Shown: positions 32,780 to 41,321, counted from the first letter of the stretch. The stretch is 64,000 nt of DNA from DASUBN01 sp964584665 (GCA_964584665.1 CAZPAO010000002.1:62001-126000); one strand, 5' to 3'. Program-made: numbers and translations. Notes: generated from the sequence alone by a model not told the origin.

Positions 32780-34248
32780 TGCGTGAACTCCCGGCCCAGA
32801 TCGATCGTCGCCGCCACCAGCGCATCCAGGTCCTCGCGTCGCGTGCGGTGGTTGGTGATGCAGACGCGTATGGAGAAGCGCCCTCTCAACACGGTGGCGG
32901 ACGGCGCGGCGATGCCGCGCTCCTGCAGGGCGATCAGGATGCGCTGGTTCAGGTCGTCCAGGGCCTTCGCATCCAGCCCCGTCCCACGGTAGCGGTAGTT
33001 GACGATGTTGAGCTCGGTCGGCGCGGTGAGCTCGAGCATCGGCTCGGTCTCCACCCGCTGCGCCAGGTAGTGCGCCTGCCGCACGTTCTGCTCGATGAGC
33101 CTGCCGAACTTGTCCAGCCCCTCGGTCTGGAGCGAGAACCAGATCGGCAGCGCAGCGAAGGAACGGGAGAGCTGCACGCCGTACTCGGAGAAGTTGAAGG
33201 GGCCGGTGGCGACGCCGCCGGGCAGCGGCTTGATGTAGCTCGGCACCACCGAGAAGGTGCCGCGGTGTTCGAGCGGCCGCCGCACCAGCACGCAGCCGGC
33301 GTTATAGGGCTGGTAGAACCACTTGTGCAGGTCGAAGGTCAGCGAGTCGGCGCGTTCCATGCCGGCCAGCAGCGGGGCCACCGAAGGTGCGAGGCGCGCG
33401 GCCGCGCCGAAGGCGCCGTCCACATGCAACCACATATCCTCGCGCGCGCAGATGTCGGCGAGCGCGCTCATGTCGTCGACCGCGCCGGTGTTCACCGTCG
33501 CGGCATTGGCGACCACGCAGATGGGCCGGTGCCCGGCGGCACGGTCCTCCTGGATGCGCCTCTCGAGCGCGGCCAGGTCTATGCGGTAGTGCTCGTCGAC
33601 CGGGATCAAGGCGTATGAGCGCCGCCCCAGCCCGAGCAGTTCCACCGCCTTCTGCACCGAGGAATGGGTCTCGGTGGAGGCGTACACCATCAGGCGCGGC
33701 CGGGCGGCGATATCCACTCCCTCCTCGCGCACGTCGTAGCCCGCTTTCGTGGCGCGCGCCACGGCTAGCCCCACCATGTTGCCCATGGAGCCGCCGCTCA
33801 CGAGCAGGCCGCTGGCCTCCGCCGGGAAACCGAAGATGGACTTGAACCAGTTGACCACCTGCAGTTCCGCATGGGTCGAAGCCGCTTCATCGAAACCTAG
33901 GTTGATGGAGTTCATGCCCGAGGCCATGAGCGCCGCCAGCATCGTGAGTGGTGAACCGGTGCCGCTCACCCAGCTCCAGAAACGCGGATGGATGTTGCCG
34001 GTGGGATAAGGCAGCACATGCTCACGGAACCGTGCATAGACCTCATCCAGCGGCACCGGCCCACGCGACAGGCCGGCGCGGAGCGCCGCCTTGGAGGCTT
34101 CAGGCAGCGGCGTCCAGACAGGGCGCTCGCGCACGTTCTGCTGGTAGCTGAGCATGTCCTCCAGCACACGCGCAGCGAAGCGTTTGAACTCCTCCCAGTC
34201 CTTGGGATCGAGGGTCTCTTCGGCGCGCTCTTCAGGCTGGATTTTCAT
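32776..34248 (-). CDS. PLP-dependent group II decarboxylase, copy 1
   Basis: 490 residues, typical of aromatic-L-amino-acid / glutamate-type decarboxylases. PLP-binding lysine in TFDLHKWFYQPYNAG (about residue 300). The preceding WLHVDGAFGAA carries the Asp that holds the pyridine N, with VVANAATVNTGAVDD and YASTETHSS also matching. The N-terminal segment PTGNIHPRFWSWV is the substrate-site region of this family. Reaction: decarboxylation of an amino acid to an amine; substrate unknown. It is a tandem paralogue of the gene at 34365, with a shared 51-base upstream segment. No ribosome site is seen; TATAGC lies 5 bases before the ATG, so initiation may be leaderless. Confidence 0.9.
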   Translation of the reverse strand: MKIQPEERAEETLDPKDWEEFKRFAARVLEDMLSYQQNVRERPVWTPLPEASKAALRAGLSRGPVPLDEVYARFREHVLPYPTGNIHPRFWSWVSGTGSPLTMLAALMASGMNSINLGFDEAASTHAELQVVNWFKSIFGFPAEASGLLVSGGSMGNMVGLAVARATKAGYDVREEGVDIAARPRLMVYASTETHSSVQKAVELLGLGRRSYALIPVDEHYRIDLAALERRIQEDRAAGHRPICVVANAATVNTGAVDDMSALADICAREDMWLHVDGAFGAAARLAPSVAPLLAGMERADSLTFDLHKWFYQPYNAGCVLVRRPLEHRGTFSVVPSYIKPLPGGVATGPFNFSEYGVQLSRSFAALPIWFSLQTEGLDKFGRLIEQNVRQAHYLAQRVETEPMLELTAPTELNIVNYRYRGTGLDAKALDDLNQRILIALQERGIAAPSATVLRGRFSIRVCITNHRTRREDLDALVAATIDLGREFTQ

Positions 34249-34299
34249 GATGGGCTATACCGTCGGTAATATTCACAGAACATGATTCTAGATTTGACG
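34249..34299 (-). promoter_or_regulatory. duplicated promoter/operator segment of copy 1
   Basis: 51 bases matching 35826-35876 with 4 differences. Contains TATAGC next to the ATG, an AATATTAC dyad area and the palindrome TCTAGA. Conservation exceeds what drift would leave in non-functional sequence if the duplication is as old as the protein divergence suggests. Confidence 0.55.
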
Positions 34300-34344
34300 C
34301 CCTGAGCAATGTGCCCCATGACGGTCAAGTTTCTCGAGGGTGGC

Positions 34345-34368
34345 TTACTCTTCCGCGCTGTCCATCAC
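34345..34368 (-). pseudogene. remnant of the EamA gene start
   Basis: Reading leftward from the GTG overlapping the stop of decarboxylase copy 2: GTG ATG GAC AGC GCG GAA GAG then TAA. This matches the first seven codons of the EamA gene at 32779 (M-T-D-S-A-E-E), including the GTGA overlap, then breaks off. It marks one end of the tandem duplication. Confidence 0.75.
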
Positions 34369-35825
34369 CGCGTGAACTCCCGGGCGAGCGCCAGCACGCC
34401 GTCCACCAGCGCGTCGAAGTCGGCGCGTCGGCTGCGATAGTTGGTGATGGCCACGCGGATGGCGAAGCGTCCCTTGAGCACCGTGGAGGAAGGCGCGGCG
34501 ATGCCGCGCTCCTGTAGGGCGATGAGGATGCGTGCGTTCAAGGCGTTGAGCGCCGCCTCATCCAGCCCCGCCTTCCGGTAACGGAAGTTCACGACGTTGA
34601 GCGGCACCGGCGCCAAGAGCTCCAGTTCCGCTTCGCCCGCGACCCGTGTCTCGAGATACTGGGCCTGGCGGATGTTCTGGCTGATGAGACCGGCGAAGCG
34701 ATCCAGGCCATAGCTCTTCAGGTTCAGCCACACCTTGAGGGCGCGGAAACCGCGGGAGAGCTGGGGCCCGTAGTCGGCGAACGCCACCGGTGCGTTGGCG
34801 ATTCCGCCTTCGAGCTTGTTGAGATAATTCGCCGTCACCGCGAAGGCGGTCTTGTGCTTCTCGCGGTCGCGGATTAGCACACAGCCCACGTCATAGGGCA
34901 GGTACATCCATTTGTGCAGGTCGAAGGCGAGCGAATCGGCCCGCTCCATGCCTTTGAGCAGGGCGCGTTTGTCCGGGTCCAACACGCCCAGTGCACCGAA
35001 GGCGCCGTCCACATGCAGCCAGAGCTTCTCGTCGCGGCAGAGGTCGGCGATGGCGTCGAGTTCGTCCACCGCGCCGGTGTTGACGGTGCCGGCGCTCGCC
35101 ACCACGCACACCGGCAGGTGCCCGGCTTGCCGGTCCGCGGCGATGTGCGCCTTGAGCGCGGCGAGATCCATGCGGTAATCGGCCTGCACCGGGATGCGTG
35201 CCAGAGAGTCGGCGCCCAGCCCCATGAGTTCCACGGCTTTCTGCGCCGAGTTGTGTGTCTCGGTGGAGGTGTAGAACATGAGACGTGCATGCCCGTTGAG
35301 TCCCTCGCGCCGCACCGGGAAGGGCGCCATGGCTGTGCGCGCCACGTTCATGCCCACGAGGTTGCTCACCGAACCACCGGTGACCAGGATGCCGCCCGCC
35401 TGCGCCGGGAAGCCCATGATCTCCTTGAGCCATTCGATGACCTGCAGTTCCACGTAGGTGGCGCTCTGGTCGAAGCCCACCGCGTTCACGTTCAGCGTGG
35501 CTGTCAGCATCTCCGCCACCACGCCCATGGGCGTGCCGTTGCCGTGCACCCATCCCCAGAAGCGTGGATGGCCGTTGCCGGTGGGATAGGGCTGAACCAG
35601 TTCCTGGTAATCGCGGTACGCCGCCTGCACGCCCTCTCCTGTCCGCGGCACGCCTGCCGTGAGCCGCTCGCGCACCGCCGCCGGCACGGGCTGCCAGGGC
35701 CGCTCGCGCACCGTGGCGAGGTAATCGAGCGAGTCCTCGAGCACCTGGTGGGCGAAGCGTTTGAACTCCTCCCAATCCTTGGGATCGAGACTCTCTTCGG
35801 GGCGTTCGTCAGGATGGATTTTCAT
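34365..35825 (-). CDS. PLP-dependent group II decarboxylase, copy 2
   Basis: 486 residues, full-length homologue of copy 1 (for example both begin MKI.P.ER.EE.LDPKDWEEF). Active-site elements are intact: AFDLHKWMYLPYDVG (PLP Lys), WLHVDGAFGAL, VVASAGTVNTGAVDE, YTSTETHNS and PTGNGHPRFWGWV. Product of a tandem duplication that also copied the promoter and the first codons of the EamA gene. Differences around the substrate loop (NTG-linked segments, LNKLEGGIA versus IKPLPGGVA) may mean a different amino acid. TATAAC lies 5 bases before the ATG without a ribosome site. Divergent from the LysR gene. Confidence 0.9.
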   Translation of the reverse strand: MKIHPDERPEESLDPKDWEEFKRFAHQVLEDSLDYLATVRERPWQPVPAAVRERLTAGVPRTGEGVQAAYRDYQELVQPYPTGNGHPRFWGWVHGNGTPMGVVAEMLTATLNVNAVGFDQSATYVELQVIEWLKEIMGFPAQAGGILVTGGSVSNLVGMNVARTAMAPFPVRREGLNGHARLMFYTSTETHNSAQKAVELMGLGADSLARIPVQADYRMDLAALKAHIAADRQAGHLPVCVVASAGTVNTGAVDELDAIADLCRDEKLWLHVDGAFGALGVLDPDKRALLKGMERADSLAFDLHKWMYLPYDVGCVLIRDREKHKTAFAVTANYLNKLEGGIANAPVAFADYGPQLSRGFRALKVWLNLKSYGLDRFAGLISQNIRQAQYLETRVAGEAELELLAPVPLNVVNFRYRKAGLDEAALNALNARILIALQERGIAAPSSTVLKGRFAIRVAITNYRSRRADFDALVDGVLALAREFTR

Positions 35826-35876
35826 GATGAGTTATACTGTCAGTAATATTCACAGAACATGATTCTAGATTTGACG
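35826..35876 (-). promoter_or_regulatory. duplicated promoter/operator segment of copy 2
   Basis: Counterpart of 34249-34299. Minus-strand TATAAC ends 5 bases before the ATG. The segment lies in the 114-base spacer to the divergent LysR gene, a usual place for LysR-type operators; AATATTACTGACAGTATA contains a T-N11-A-like dyad. Confidence 0.55.
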
Positions 35877-35939
35877 GATACCCAGTAACAAACCCTATTT
35901 TTGCATGGCTAGATGTGCAAATAACTGATAGGTAGAAAC

Positions 35940-36824
35940 ATGCGTGATCTGCCACCCCCCAACTCCCTCAAGGCCTTCGAGGCTGCCGCCCGCCATGGCA
36001 GCCTGAGCAAGGCCGCGGTGGAACTGCACGTGACCCACGGCGCCGTAAGCCGACAGGTCAAGCAATTGGAAGACTTCCTGGGCTGCGAGCTGTTCCATCG
36101 CCTGCCCCGGGGCCTGCAGCTCACGGCCCGCGGCCGTGAGTTCGCATTCGGGGTCCAGAGTGCGTTCGACCAGATACGCGAAGCGGTGGAAGCGGTGCGC
36201 GTGGACAACGACAAGCAGGTGCTCACGGTGAGCACGCTCGCCTCGCTCGCCGCCCGCTGGCTGGTGCCGCGCCTGCACCGTTTCCAGAACCAGCATCCGG
36301 AACTGGACATCCGCTTGAGCACCTCGCCCCAGCTCACGGACTTCGACCGGGACGGCATCGACTTGGCCATCCGCTACGGCCGCGGCCGCTGGCCCGGCGT
36401 CACGTCGCTGCGCCTGTTCACGCCCGAAGAGTTCCCAGTGTGCTCGCCGAGACTCTTGAAGGGCACCCATCCCCTGCGTGAGCCCTCGGACCTGAAACAC
36501 GTGCCGCTGCTGCACGACACCACCCACCGTCACTGGCAGCAGTGGTTGGAACTGGCCGGCGCCAAGGGCGTGGACCCGCGCCAGGGCCTGATGGTGGAGG
36601 ACATGAACGTGCTGATCCAGGCCGCCATCGAAGGCCAGGGCGTGGCGCTCGCCTCCGCGCCGCTGGTGCAGGCGGAGATCGAGGCCGGGCGCCTGGTGAA
36701 ACCCTTCCGCATCAGCCTGCCGGTGGAACTCGCCTTCTACGCTGTGCATCCCAAGAGCCGCACCGGCGATGCATCGGTGCAGGCCTTCGTGGATTGGCTG
36801 CAAGCCGAGGCTAAACAGAACTGA
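35940..36824 (+). CDS. LysR-family regulator, GcvA type
   Basis: 294 residues. N-terminal winged helix: PNSLKAFEAAARHGSLSKAAVELHVTHGAVSRQVKQLEDFLG, close to GcvA/AmpR-like regulators. The effector domain (about residues 92-290) begins LTVSTLASLAARWLVPRL and contains DFDRDGIDLAIRYGRG. Divergent from the decarboxylase operon and with duplicated segments in front of both decarboxylase genes, so it likely controls them in response to an amino acid or amine. Two further DMT transporter genes follow on its own strand, 32 and about 960 bases downstream. Confidence 0.9.
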   Translation: MRDLPPPNSLKAFEAAARHGSLSKAAVELHVTHGAVSRQVKQLEDFLGCELFHRLPRGLQLTARGREFAFGVQSAFDQIREAVEAVRVDNDKQVLTVSTLASLAARWLVPRLHRFQNQHPELDIRLSTSPQLTDFDRDGIDLAIRYGRGRWPGVTSLRLFTPEEFPVCSPRLLKGTHPLREPSDLKHVPLLHDTTHRHWQQWLELAGAKGVDPRQGLMVEDMNVLIQAAIEGQGVALASAPLVQAEIEAGRLVKPFRISLPVELAFYAVHPKSRTGDASVQAFVDWLQAEAKQN

Positions 36825-36856
36825 TAATCTGGCGCGGTCATATATTAGGGGGACCG

Positions 36857-37753
36857 ATGAACCGCCTGCGCGCCGACCTCCTGCTCCTGCTCACGGCCTT
36901 CATCTGGGGCACCGCCTTCATCGCCCAGAAGGACGCCAACCAGAGCATGGGGCCCATCCTGTTCGTGGGTTCCCGCTTCCTGCTCTCGGCGCTCGCGCTC
37001 ATCCCGCTCGTCATCTATGAAGCGCGCCGCAACCCCCTACCCTTGAGTCGCCGCGACTGGTTGCAGGCACTCCTGGTGGGCCTCTGCCTCTTCGCCGGCG
37101 CGAGCCTGCAGCAGGTGGGGCTCGAGACCACTTCCGCCACCAACGGCGGTTTCCTCACGGCCTTATATGTGGTGATCGTGCCCTTCATGGTCTGGGGCAT
37201 GATGCGGCGCCGGCCGCGGCTGCTGGTGGTCATCGCCTGCGCCGTGTCCATCTGGGGCGCCTGGCTGCTGACGGACGATGGCAGCGAACGCCACTGGTCC
37301 CGGGGCGACATGCTGGTGGTGCTGGCGGACTTCGCCTGGGCGCTCGCCATCACCGTCATCGGCGACTTCCTGGAACGCACCCACCGGCCCCTGTTCCTCT
37401 CCTTCGCCCAGTACTCCATCACGGCGGTGCTGGGTCTCGCCGCCGGCCTCCTGTTCGAGCCCATATCCCTGCCGGGCATCGGCACCGCGATGCCCGCCAT
37501 CCTCTACGCGGGCCTGCTCTCCGGCGGCGTGGCCTACACGCTGCAGATCGTGGCCCAGAAGCACACGCCACCCGCGGAAGCGGCGCTCATCATGTCCCTG
37601 GAGAGCGTGTTCGCCGCGCTAGCCGGCGCGGTGATGCTGCACGAGCGGCTGACACTGCCGGCGGCCACGGGTTGCGGATTGATATTGCTCGGCGTGGTGT
37701 TGGTCGAGGCTGGGCCGGCCCTGCTCCGCAACTTCCGCCGCGCCCCGGTGTAA
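36857..37753 (+). CDS. EamA/DMT-superfamily transporter
   Basis: 298 residues. ATG 36857 with AGGGGG 4-9 bases upstream and TATATT before that. Ten predicted helices in two EamA repeats; the signature LLTAFIWGTAFIAQKDA at helix 1 and AQKHTPPAEAALIMSLESVFAAL in the second repeat are typical of the YdcZ/RhaT-like drug/metabolite branch. Substrate unknown. Tandem paralogue of the following gene (same N-terminus LRADLLLLL.AF.WGT.F). Probably an operon with LysR and the next gene. Confidence 0.87.
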   Translation: MNRLRADLLLLLTAFIWGTAFIAQKDANQSMGPILFVGSRFLLSALALIPLVIYEARRNPLPLSRRDWLQALLVGLCLFAGASLQQVGLETTSATNGGFLTALYVVIVPFMVWGMMRRRPRLLVVIACAVSIWGAWLLTDDGSERHWSRGDMLVVLADFAWALAITVIGDFLERTHRPLFLSFAQYSITAVLGLAAGLLFEPISLPGIGTAMPAILYAGLLSGGVAYTLQIVAQKHTPPAEAALIMSLESVFAALAGAVMLHERLTLPAATGCGLILLGVVLVEAGPALLRNFRRAPV

Positions 37754-37784
37754 TAAACCCGCACGCTACCCACTCCTTGTGCGC

Positions 37785-38672
37785 ATGGACCGACTACGCG
37801 CCGATCTCCTGCTGCTGCTCGCTGCTTTCTTCTGGGGCACCTCGTTCCTGGGCCAGAAGACCGCGGGTGATGCGCTGGGCCCACTCACCGTGGTGGGACT
37901 GCGCTATGTGGTGGCCGGCTTGTTGTTATTGCCACTGGCTCTCGTCGAGGCACGTCAGGCGACCGCGAGCCTCTCACGACGCGACTGGCGGCTGGTGGGC
38001 CTGATCGGGCTATGTGCGATCGGCGGCAACAGCCTTGAACAGTGGGGGCTCGCCAGCACCAGCGTCACCAACGCCGGCTTCCTGACGGCGCTCTACGTGG
38101 TGATGGTGCCCTTCGCGGTCTGGGGGCTGCGGCGCCTGCCGCCGACCTGGCTGGTGCTGCTCGCCTGCGTCATCTGCCTCACGGGTGCCTGGTTGCTGAC
38201 TGCCCACGGCGTCGCCCAGCGCTGGGCCCGGGGTGACGTGCTGGTGGCGGTGGCGGACCTGTTCTGGGCCATGAGCATCGCCCTCATCGACCTGTTCGTG
38301 GAGAGCGGGCGACCGTTCCTGCTGTGTGTCGCCATCGACGCCATCATCGTGCTGCCGACGCTGGCCGCGGGCCTCTGGTTCGAGCCCAGCACGCTGCATG
38401 ACATCGCCTCGGCCCTGCCCTCCACCCTCTATGCCGGCGCCTGTGCCGGCATCGCCGGCGGCTTGCAGGTGGTGGCCCAGAAGCACACGCCACCCGCGGA
38501 GGCCGGGCTCATCATGGCTCTCCAATGCGTGTTCGCAGCTCTCGCGGGCGCGGCCTTCCTGGATGACATGCTCACGCCTGCCGCCGCCGTGGGCTGCGTG
38601 CTGATCCTGCTGGCGGTGGTGATGGTCGAACTGGGTCCAGCCTTCTTACGCAAGCTCAATTTTGCTGCATAA
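37785..38672 (+). CDS. EamA/DMT-superfamily transporter, tandem paralogue
   Basis: About 295 residues from ATG 37785, chosen because MDRLRADLLLLLAAF then aligns with the first residues of the upstream paralogue; a GTG two codons earlier (37779) is possible and no ribosome site decides. Ten helices, conserved AQKHTPPAEAGLIMALQCVFAAL. The stop TAA merges into the A-run that forms the T-tract of the opposite-strand porin terminator. Confidence 0.87.
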   Translation: MDRLRADLLLLLAAFFWGTSFLGQKTAGDALGPLTVVGLRYVVAGLLLLPLALVEARQATASLSRRDWRLVGLIGLCAIGGNSLEQWGLASTSVTNAGFLTALYVVMVPFAVWGLRRLPPTWLVLLACVICLTGAWLLTAHGVAQRWARGDVLVAVADLFWAMSIALIDLFVESGRPFLLCVAIDAIIVLPTLAAGLWFEPSTLHDIASALPSTLYAGACAGIAGGLQVVAQKHTPPAEAGLIMALQCVFAALAGAAFLDDMLTPAAAVGCVLILLAVVMVELGPAFLRKLNFAA

Positions 38673-38698
38673 AAAAGGGCGAGCCTTGCGGCTCGCCC
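38671..38698 (-). terminator. terminator of the porin transcript
   Basis: Stem GGGCGAGCC / GGCTCGCCC with a TTGC loop; on the minus strand it is followed by TTTTTT. The T-run overlaps the stop codon of the opposite-strand DMT gene. It lies beyond repeat copy D, so the porin mRNA would include that repeat. Confidence 0.85.
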
Positions 38699-38737
38699 CA
38701 ATGCTCGGATGAGCTCTCTACAGAGTCTTGAGGCCGG

Positions 38738-38976
38738 TTCTAAGCGTCGCGAGCGAGTCCGCGGCATGCCGCGGACGCCTGTGCAGGAAAGCACAGGCGA
38801 GGCCTGCCCGCTGCACATGGATGTGCAGTGGGGAAGGTGACGCAGTCACCCAGCTGCTTCGTTACCAACTCCAGCACAGCGAGCCCTCGCGCCGCCGTTC
38901 CCGCACATCCCTGTGCTCCGCGACACGTACGCATCCCTGCTACAGACAACGCCCTGCCGAGCGCAGCAGCTTAGAA
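38738..38976. repeat. stop-codon-linked repeat (family 1), copy D, with nested family 2 element
   Basis: Arms TTCTAAGC (38738) and GCTTAGAA (38969-38976); the right arm contains the last codon and TAA stop of the porin gene. Left flank continues GCGTCGCGAGCGAG and right flank GCCCTGCCGAGCGCAGCAGC as in copies B and C. The middle, about 110 bases longer than in the others, holds the palindrome TCCGCGGCATGCCGCGGA (38758-38775), CGCCTGTGC/GCACAGGCG (38776-38799) and CTGCACAT/ATGTGCAG (38811-38828), i.e. family 2 in inverted orientation. Confidence 0.75.
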
Positions 38977-40110
38977 CTTCACCTGGGCCCAGATGCCGAA
39001 CTCCTGGGTCTTCAGGGCATCGCTGGTCAGCTTGTACTTCAGGTTGTCCGTGACCTTGTCGTCCTTGTAGGCGAGCGCCCAGGTGACGTTCTTGCTGGTC
39101 TTCCAGGCCACGCCGGCGTTGAAGTACTTGTCCTCCAGCTGCGGGTCCGTGTCCTTGTTGGGCTTCACGTCGTCGTAACGGCCGAACACGGAGAAGTCTG
39201 TGCCCGGGAAGTCGAAGGACGCGAAGGCCGAGGTGCCGTCGGACTTGGTGGTGGCGGTGCCGCTCGGGGTGAGGACGTCGTTCCACTTGTCGGCGCTGAA
39301 CCACTCCACGCCCACGGTGAGACCGTCGGCCTTCCAGGCCAGCAGCAGGTCCTGGCGGCTGGCGGTGTTCACGGCCGGGGTCGCTTCCGTGTCGAGGCCG
39401 CGCTTGCCGGTGTAGAGGCCGAGGCCGACGATGAGGCGGCCATCGAGCGGCGTGATGCCGACGCGGCCTTCCACGTCCATGCCCTTGCTGCGGCTCGGGT
39501 TCTTGTAACCGCCGCCGTTCACCAGCGACACGGAGTAATTTACGAGGTCACCCTTGCCGTTCAGGTTGACGCCCCAGTCCGCGGTGTTGGCGAAGCCGCT
39601 GCGGTCCGTCATGGTGTTCTCCACGAAGCGGTAGCCATAGACCCCTTCCACATAGGAGGTCCAGGGCATGCTGGCCGCGCCGACGCGCACGGTGGCCCAA
39701 TCGTTGAAATGGCCCTGCAGGTAGACGTTCTTGACGAACACCTGCGTCTCCGGTGCGTTGCCGCTGGAGCTGACGGTGGCGCCCGTGGAATCCTTGCCGC
39801 TGACCGAGAGCTTGGGGAAGTTGAAGTCGGTGGTGAGGTTCGCGGACCACACGTCGTCGAAGGTGTGGTTGACGATGAAGTAGGCGCGCTTCACATCCAG
39901 GCCGAAACCGTTCGGATCCACATCGCCGGTCTTGGCCGGGGCCTTGGCACCGGTCGGGACCACCGGCGCATCCTGCGTGCTGCTGATGCTGGTGAGGTCG
40001 GTGAACAGCAGGCCGCCGAAGGTGGTGTCGCCGGCGTTGTCGGCCTGGGCCAGGGGGGCGGCCAGGAACGTGGTGGCTGCCAGTGCCGGCAGCAGGATCT
40101 TCTTGCGCAT
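38971..40110 (-). CDS. outer-membrane porin (O/P-like)
   Basis: 379 residues. ATG 40110 with GGGAG about 8-12 bases upstream. Signal peptide ends APLAQA. The mature barrel has alternating strands with the porin O/P blocks NGFGLDVKRAYFIVNHTFDD, NVYLQGHF..WATVRVGAASMPW and GYRFVENTMTDRSGF, ending AQVKF with a C-terminal Phe. Porin O/P proteins favour anions such as phosphate or polyphosphate. Here it lies downstream of the sulfate ABC genes on the same strand, separated by repeat copy B, so a role in sulfate or sulfonate entry is reasonable inference. Its own stop is inside repeat copy D and a terminator follows. Confidence 0.85.
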   Translation of the reverse strand: MRKKILLPALAATTFLAAPLAQADNAGDTTFGGLLFTDLTSISSTQDAPVVPTGAKAPAKTGDVDPNGFGLDVKRAYFIVNHTFDDVWSANLTTDFNFPKLSVSGKDSTGATVSSSGNAPETQVFVKNVYLQGHFNDWATVRVGAASMPWTSYVEGVYGYRFVENTMTDRSGFANTADWGVNLNGKGDLVNYSVSLVNGGGYKNPSRSKGMDVEGRVGITPLDGRLIVGLGLYTGKRGLDTEATPAVNTASRQDLLLAWKADGLTVGVEWFSADKWNDVLTPSGTATTKSDGTSAFASFDFPGTDFSVFGRYDDVKPNKDTDPQLEDKYFNAGVAWKTSKNVTWALAYKDDKVTDNLKYKLTSDALKTQEFGIWAQVKF

Positions 40111-40154
40111 TTCAGTATCTCCCTAGAGGTTAGTGAAGCTATCTACTGATCGGG

Positions 40155-40282
40155 CCACAAGCGTCGCGAGCGAAGGCAGGACGAGGCGCACGAGGCGAGC
40201 AGGAGGGAACGCACTCTTGGTGTGCGTGACCGACTGCGAGTCTGAAGTGCAACAAAGTCATGCCGAGCGCAGCAGCTTGTGG
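40155..40282. repeat. stop-codon-linked repeat (family 1), copy B
   Basis: 128 bases with arms CCACAAGC / GCTTGTGG. The right arm ends one base from the cysA stop codon. Core: GCGTCGCGAGCGAAGGCAGG, hairpin CGCAC-tcttggt-GTGCG, GCCGAGCGCAGCAGC. It lies between cysA and the porin start, both minus strand, so the porin promoter must lie in or beside it. Confidence 0.85.
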
Positions 40283-40283
40283 T

Positions 40284-41321
40284 TCAGGAATCGAAACGGT
40301 GTACGGTCCGGAACTCCACCTGCACCTGCTGCTCGGGCTCGAGCTGCAGCTGGCGGAAGCGTTCCTGGGTGAGTTCTGCCGTGACGAGCTGCTCGTCCCG
40401 CCCCAGCAACTCGATGCGCACCAGCGGGCCCGCCGCGTGGATGCGCGCGACCCTAAGTGCCTGGGCCGCTTCGGCGCCGCTCAAGGGGCGGATGTCCACG
40501 TCCGACGGGCGCACGAAGTAGATGGCGCCAAAGCCGTCGCCGTGCACGCCGTGACCCTGCTGCACCGGGCCCGGCAGACCGCCGCGGAACACGTTCACCT
40601 GGCCCACGAAGCCCATGACGAAAGCCGAGGCGGGCCGGTGGTATACCTCCTGGGGGCTGCCGATCTGCTCGATGCGCCCCTGGTTCATGATCACCACCCG
40701 GTCCGAGACCTCCATGGCCTCGTCCTGGTCGTGGGTCACGAACACGCTGGTGACATGCAGCTCGTCGTGCAGCCGGCGCAGCCAGCGGCGCAGCTCCAGA
40801 CGCACCTTGGCGTCCAAGGCGCCGAAGGGCTCGTCCAGCAGCAGCACCTCGGGTTCGATGGCGAGGGCGCGCGCGAGCGCCACCCGCTGGCGCTGGCCGC
40901 CGGAGAGCTGGGCCGGGTAGCGGTCAGCGAAGCTCGCGAGCTGCACCAGCTCGAGCAGCGCGTACACCCGGTCCGAGATCACCTGCGGCGTGGGCCGCTG
41001 CTTGCGCGGCTTCACGCGCAGGCCGAAGGCCACGTTCTCGAACACAGAGAGATGCGGGAACAGCGCGTAGTGCTGGAACACGAAGCCCACGCGCCGGTCG
41101 CTCACCGGGATGCCGGCGATGTCCTGGCCCTGGAAGCGGATGAGCCCGTTGCCCGGATCGGGCTGTTCGAGACCCGCGATGATGCGCAGGAGCGTGGTCT
41201 TGCCGGAACCGGAAGGCCCGAGCAGCGCGGTCAGCTCGCCGTGGGGGATCTGCAGCGAGACGTCGTCCAGGGCGCGGAACGCACCATAGCGCTTGCTGAT
41301 GTGCTCGATGTGGATGCTCAT
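40284..41321 (-). CDS. cysA: sulfate/thiosulfate ABC transporter ATPase
   Basis: 345 residues from ATG 41321, which overlaps the cysW stop (ATGA). ABC motifs: Walker A GPSGSGKTT, Q-loop FVFQHYALFPHLSVFENVAFGL (CysA-like spacing), signature LSGGQRQRVALARAL, Walker B VLLLDEPFGALD, H-loop VTHDQDEAMEV. The C-terminal TOBE-type domain (about 235-345) is usual for CysA. It powers sulfate and thiosulfate uptake together with CysT, CysW and the binding protein. Last gene of the four-gene operon; repeat copy B follows the stop at once. Confidence 0.93.
   Translation of the reverse strand: MSIHIEHISKRYGAFRALDDVSLQIPHGELTALLGPSGSGKTTLLRIIAGLEQPDPGNGLIRFQGQDIAGIPVSDRRVGFVFQHYALFPHLSVFENVAFGLRVKPRKQRPTPQVISDRVYALLELVQLASFADRYPAQLSGGQRQRVALARALAIEPEVLLLDEPFGALDAKVRLELRRWLRRLHDELHVTSVFVTHDQDEAMEVSDRVVIMNQGRIEQIGSPQEVYHRPASAFVMGFVGQVNVFRGGLPGPVQQGHGVHGDGFGAIYFVRPSDVDIRPLSGAEAAQALRVARIHAAGPLVRIELLGRDEQLVTAELTQERFRQLQLEPEQQVQVEFRTVHRFDS

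Noticed and set aside
34249..34364. A separate small gene between the two decarboxylases
   Set aside because: The only conserved content is the duplicated promoter and the seven-codon EamA fossil.
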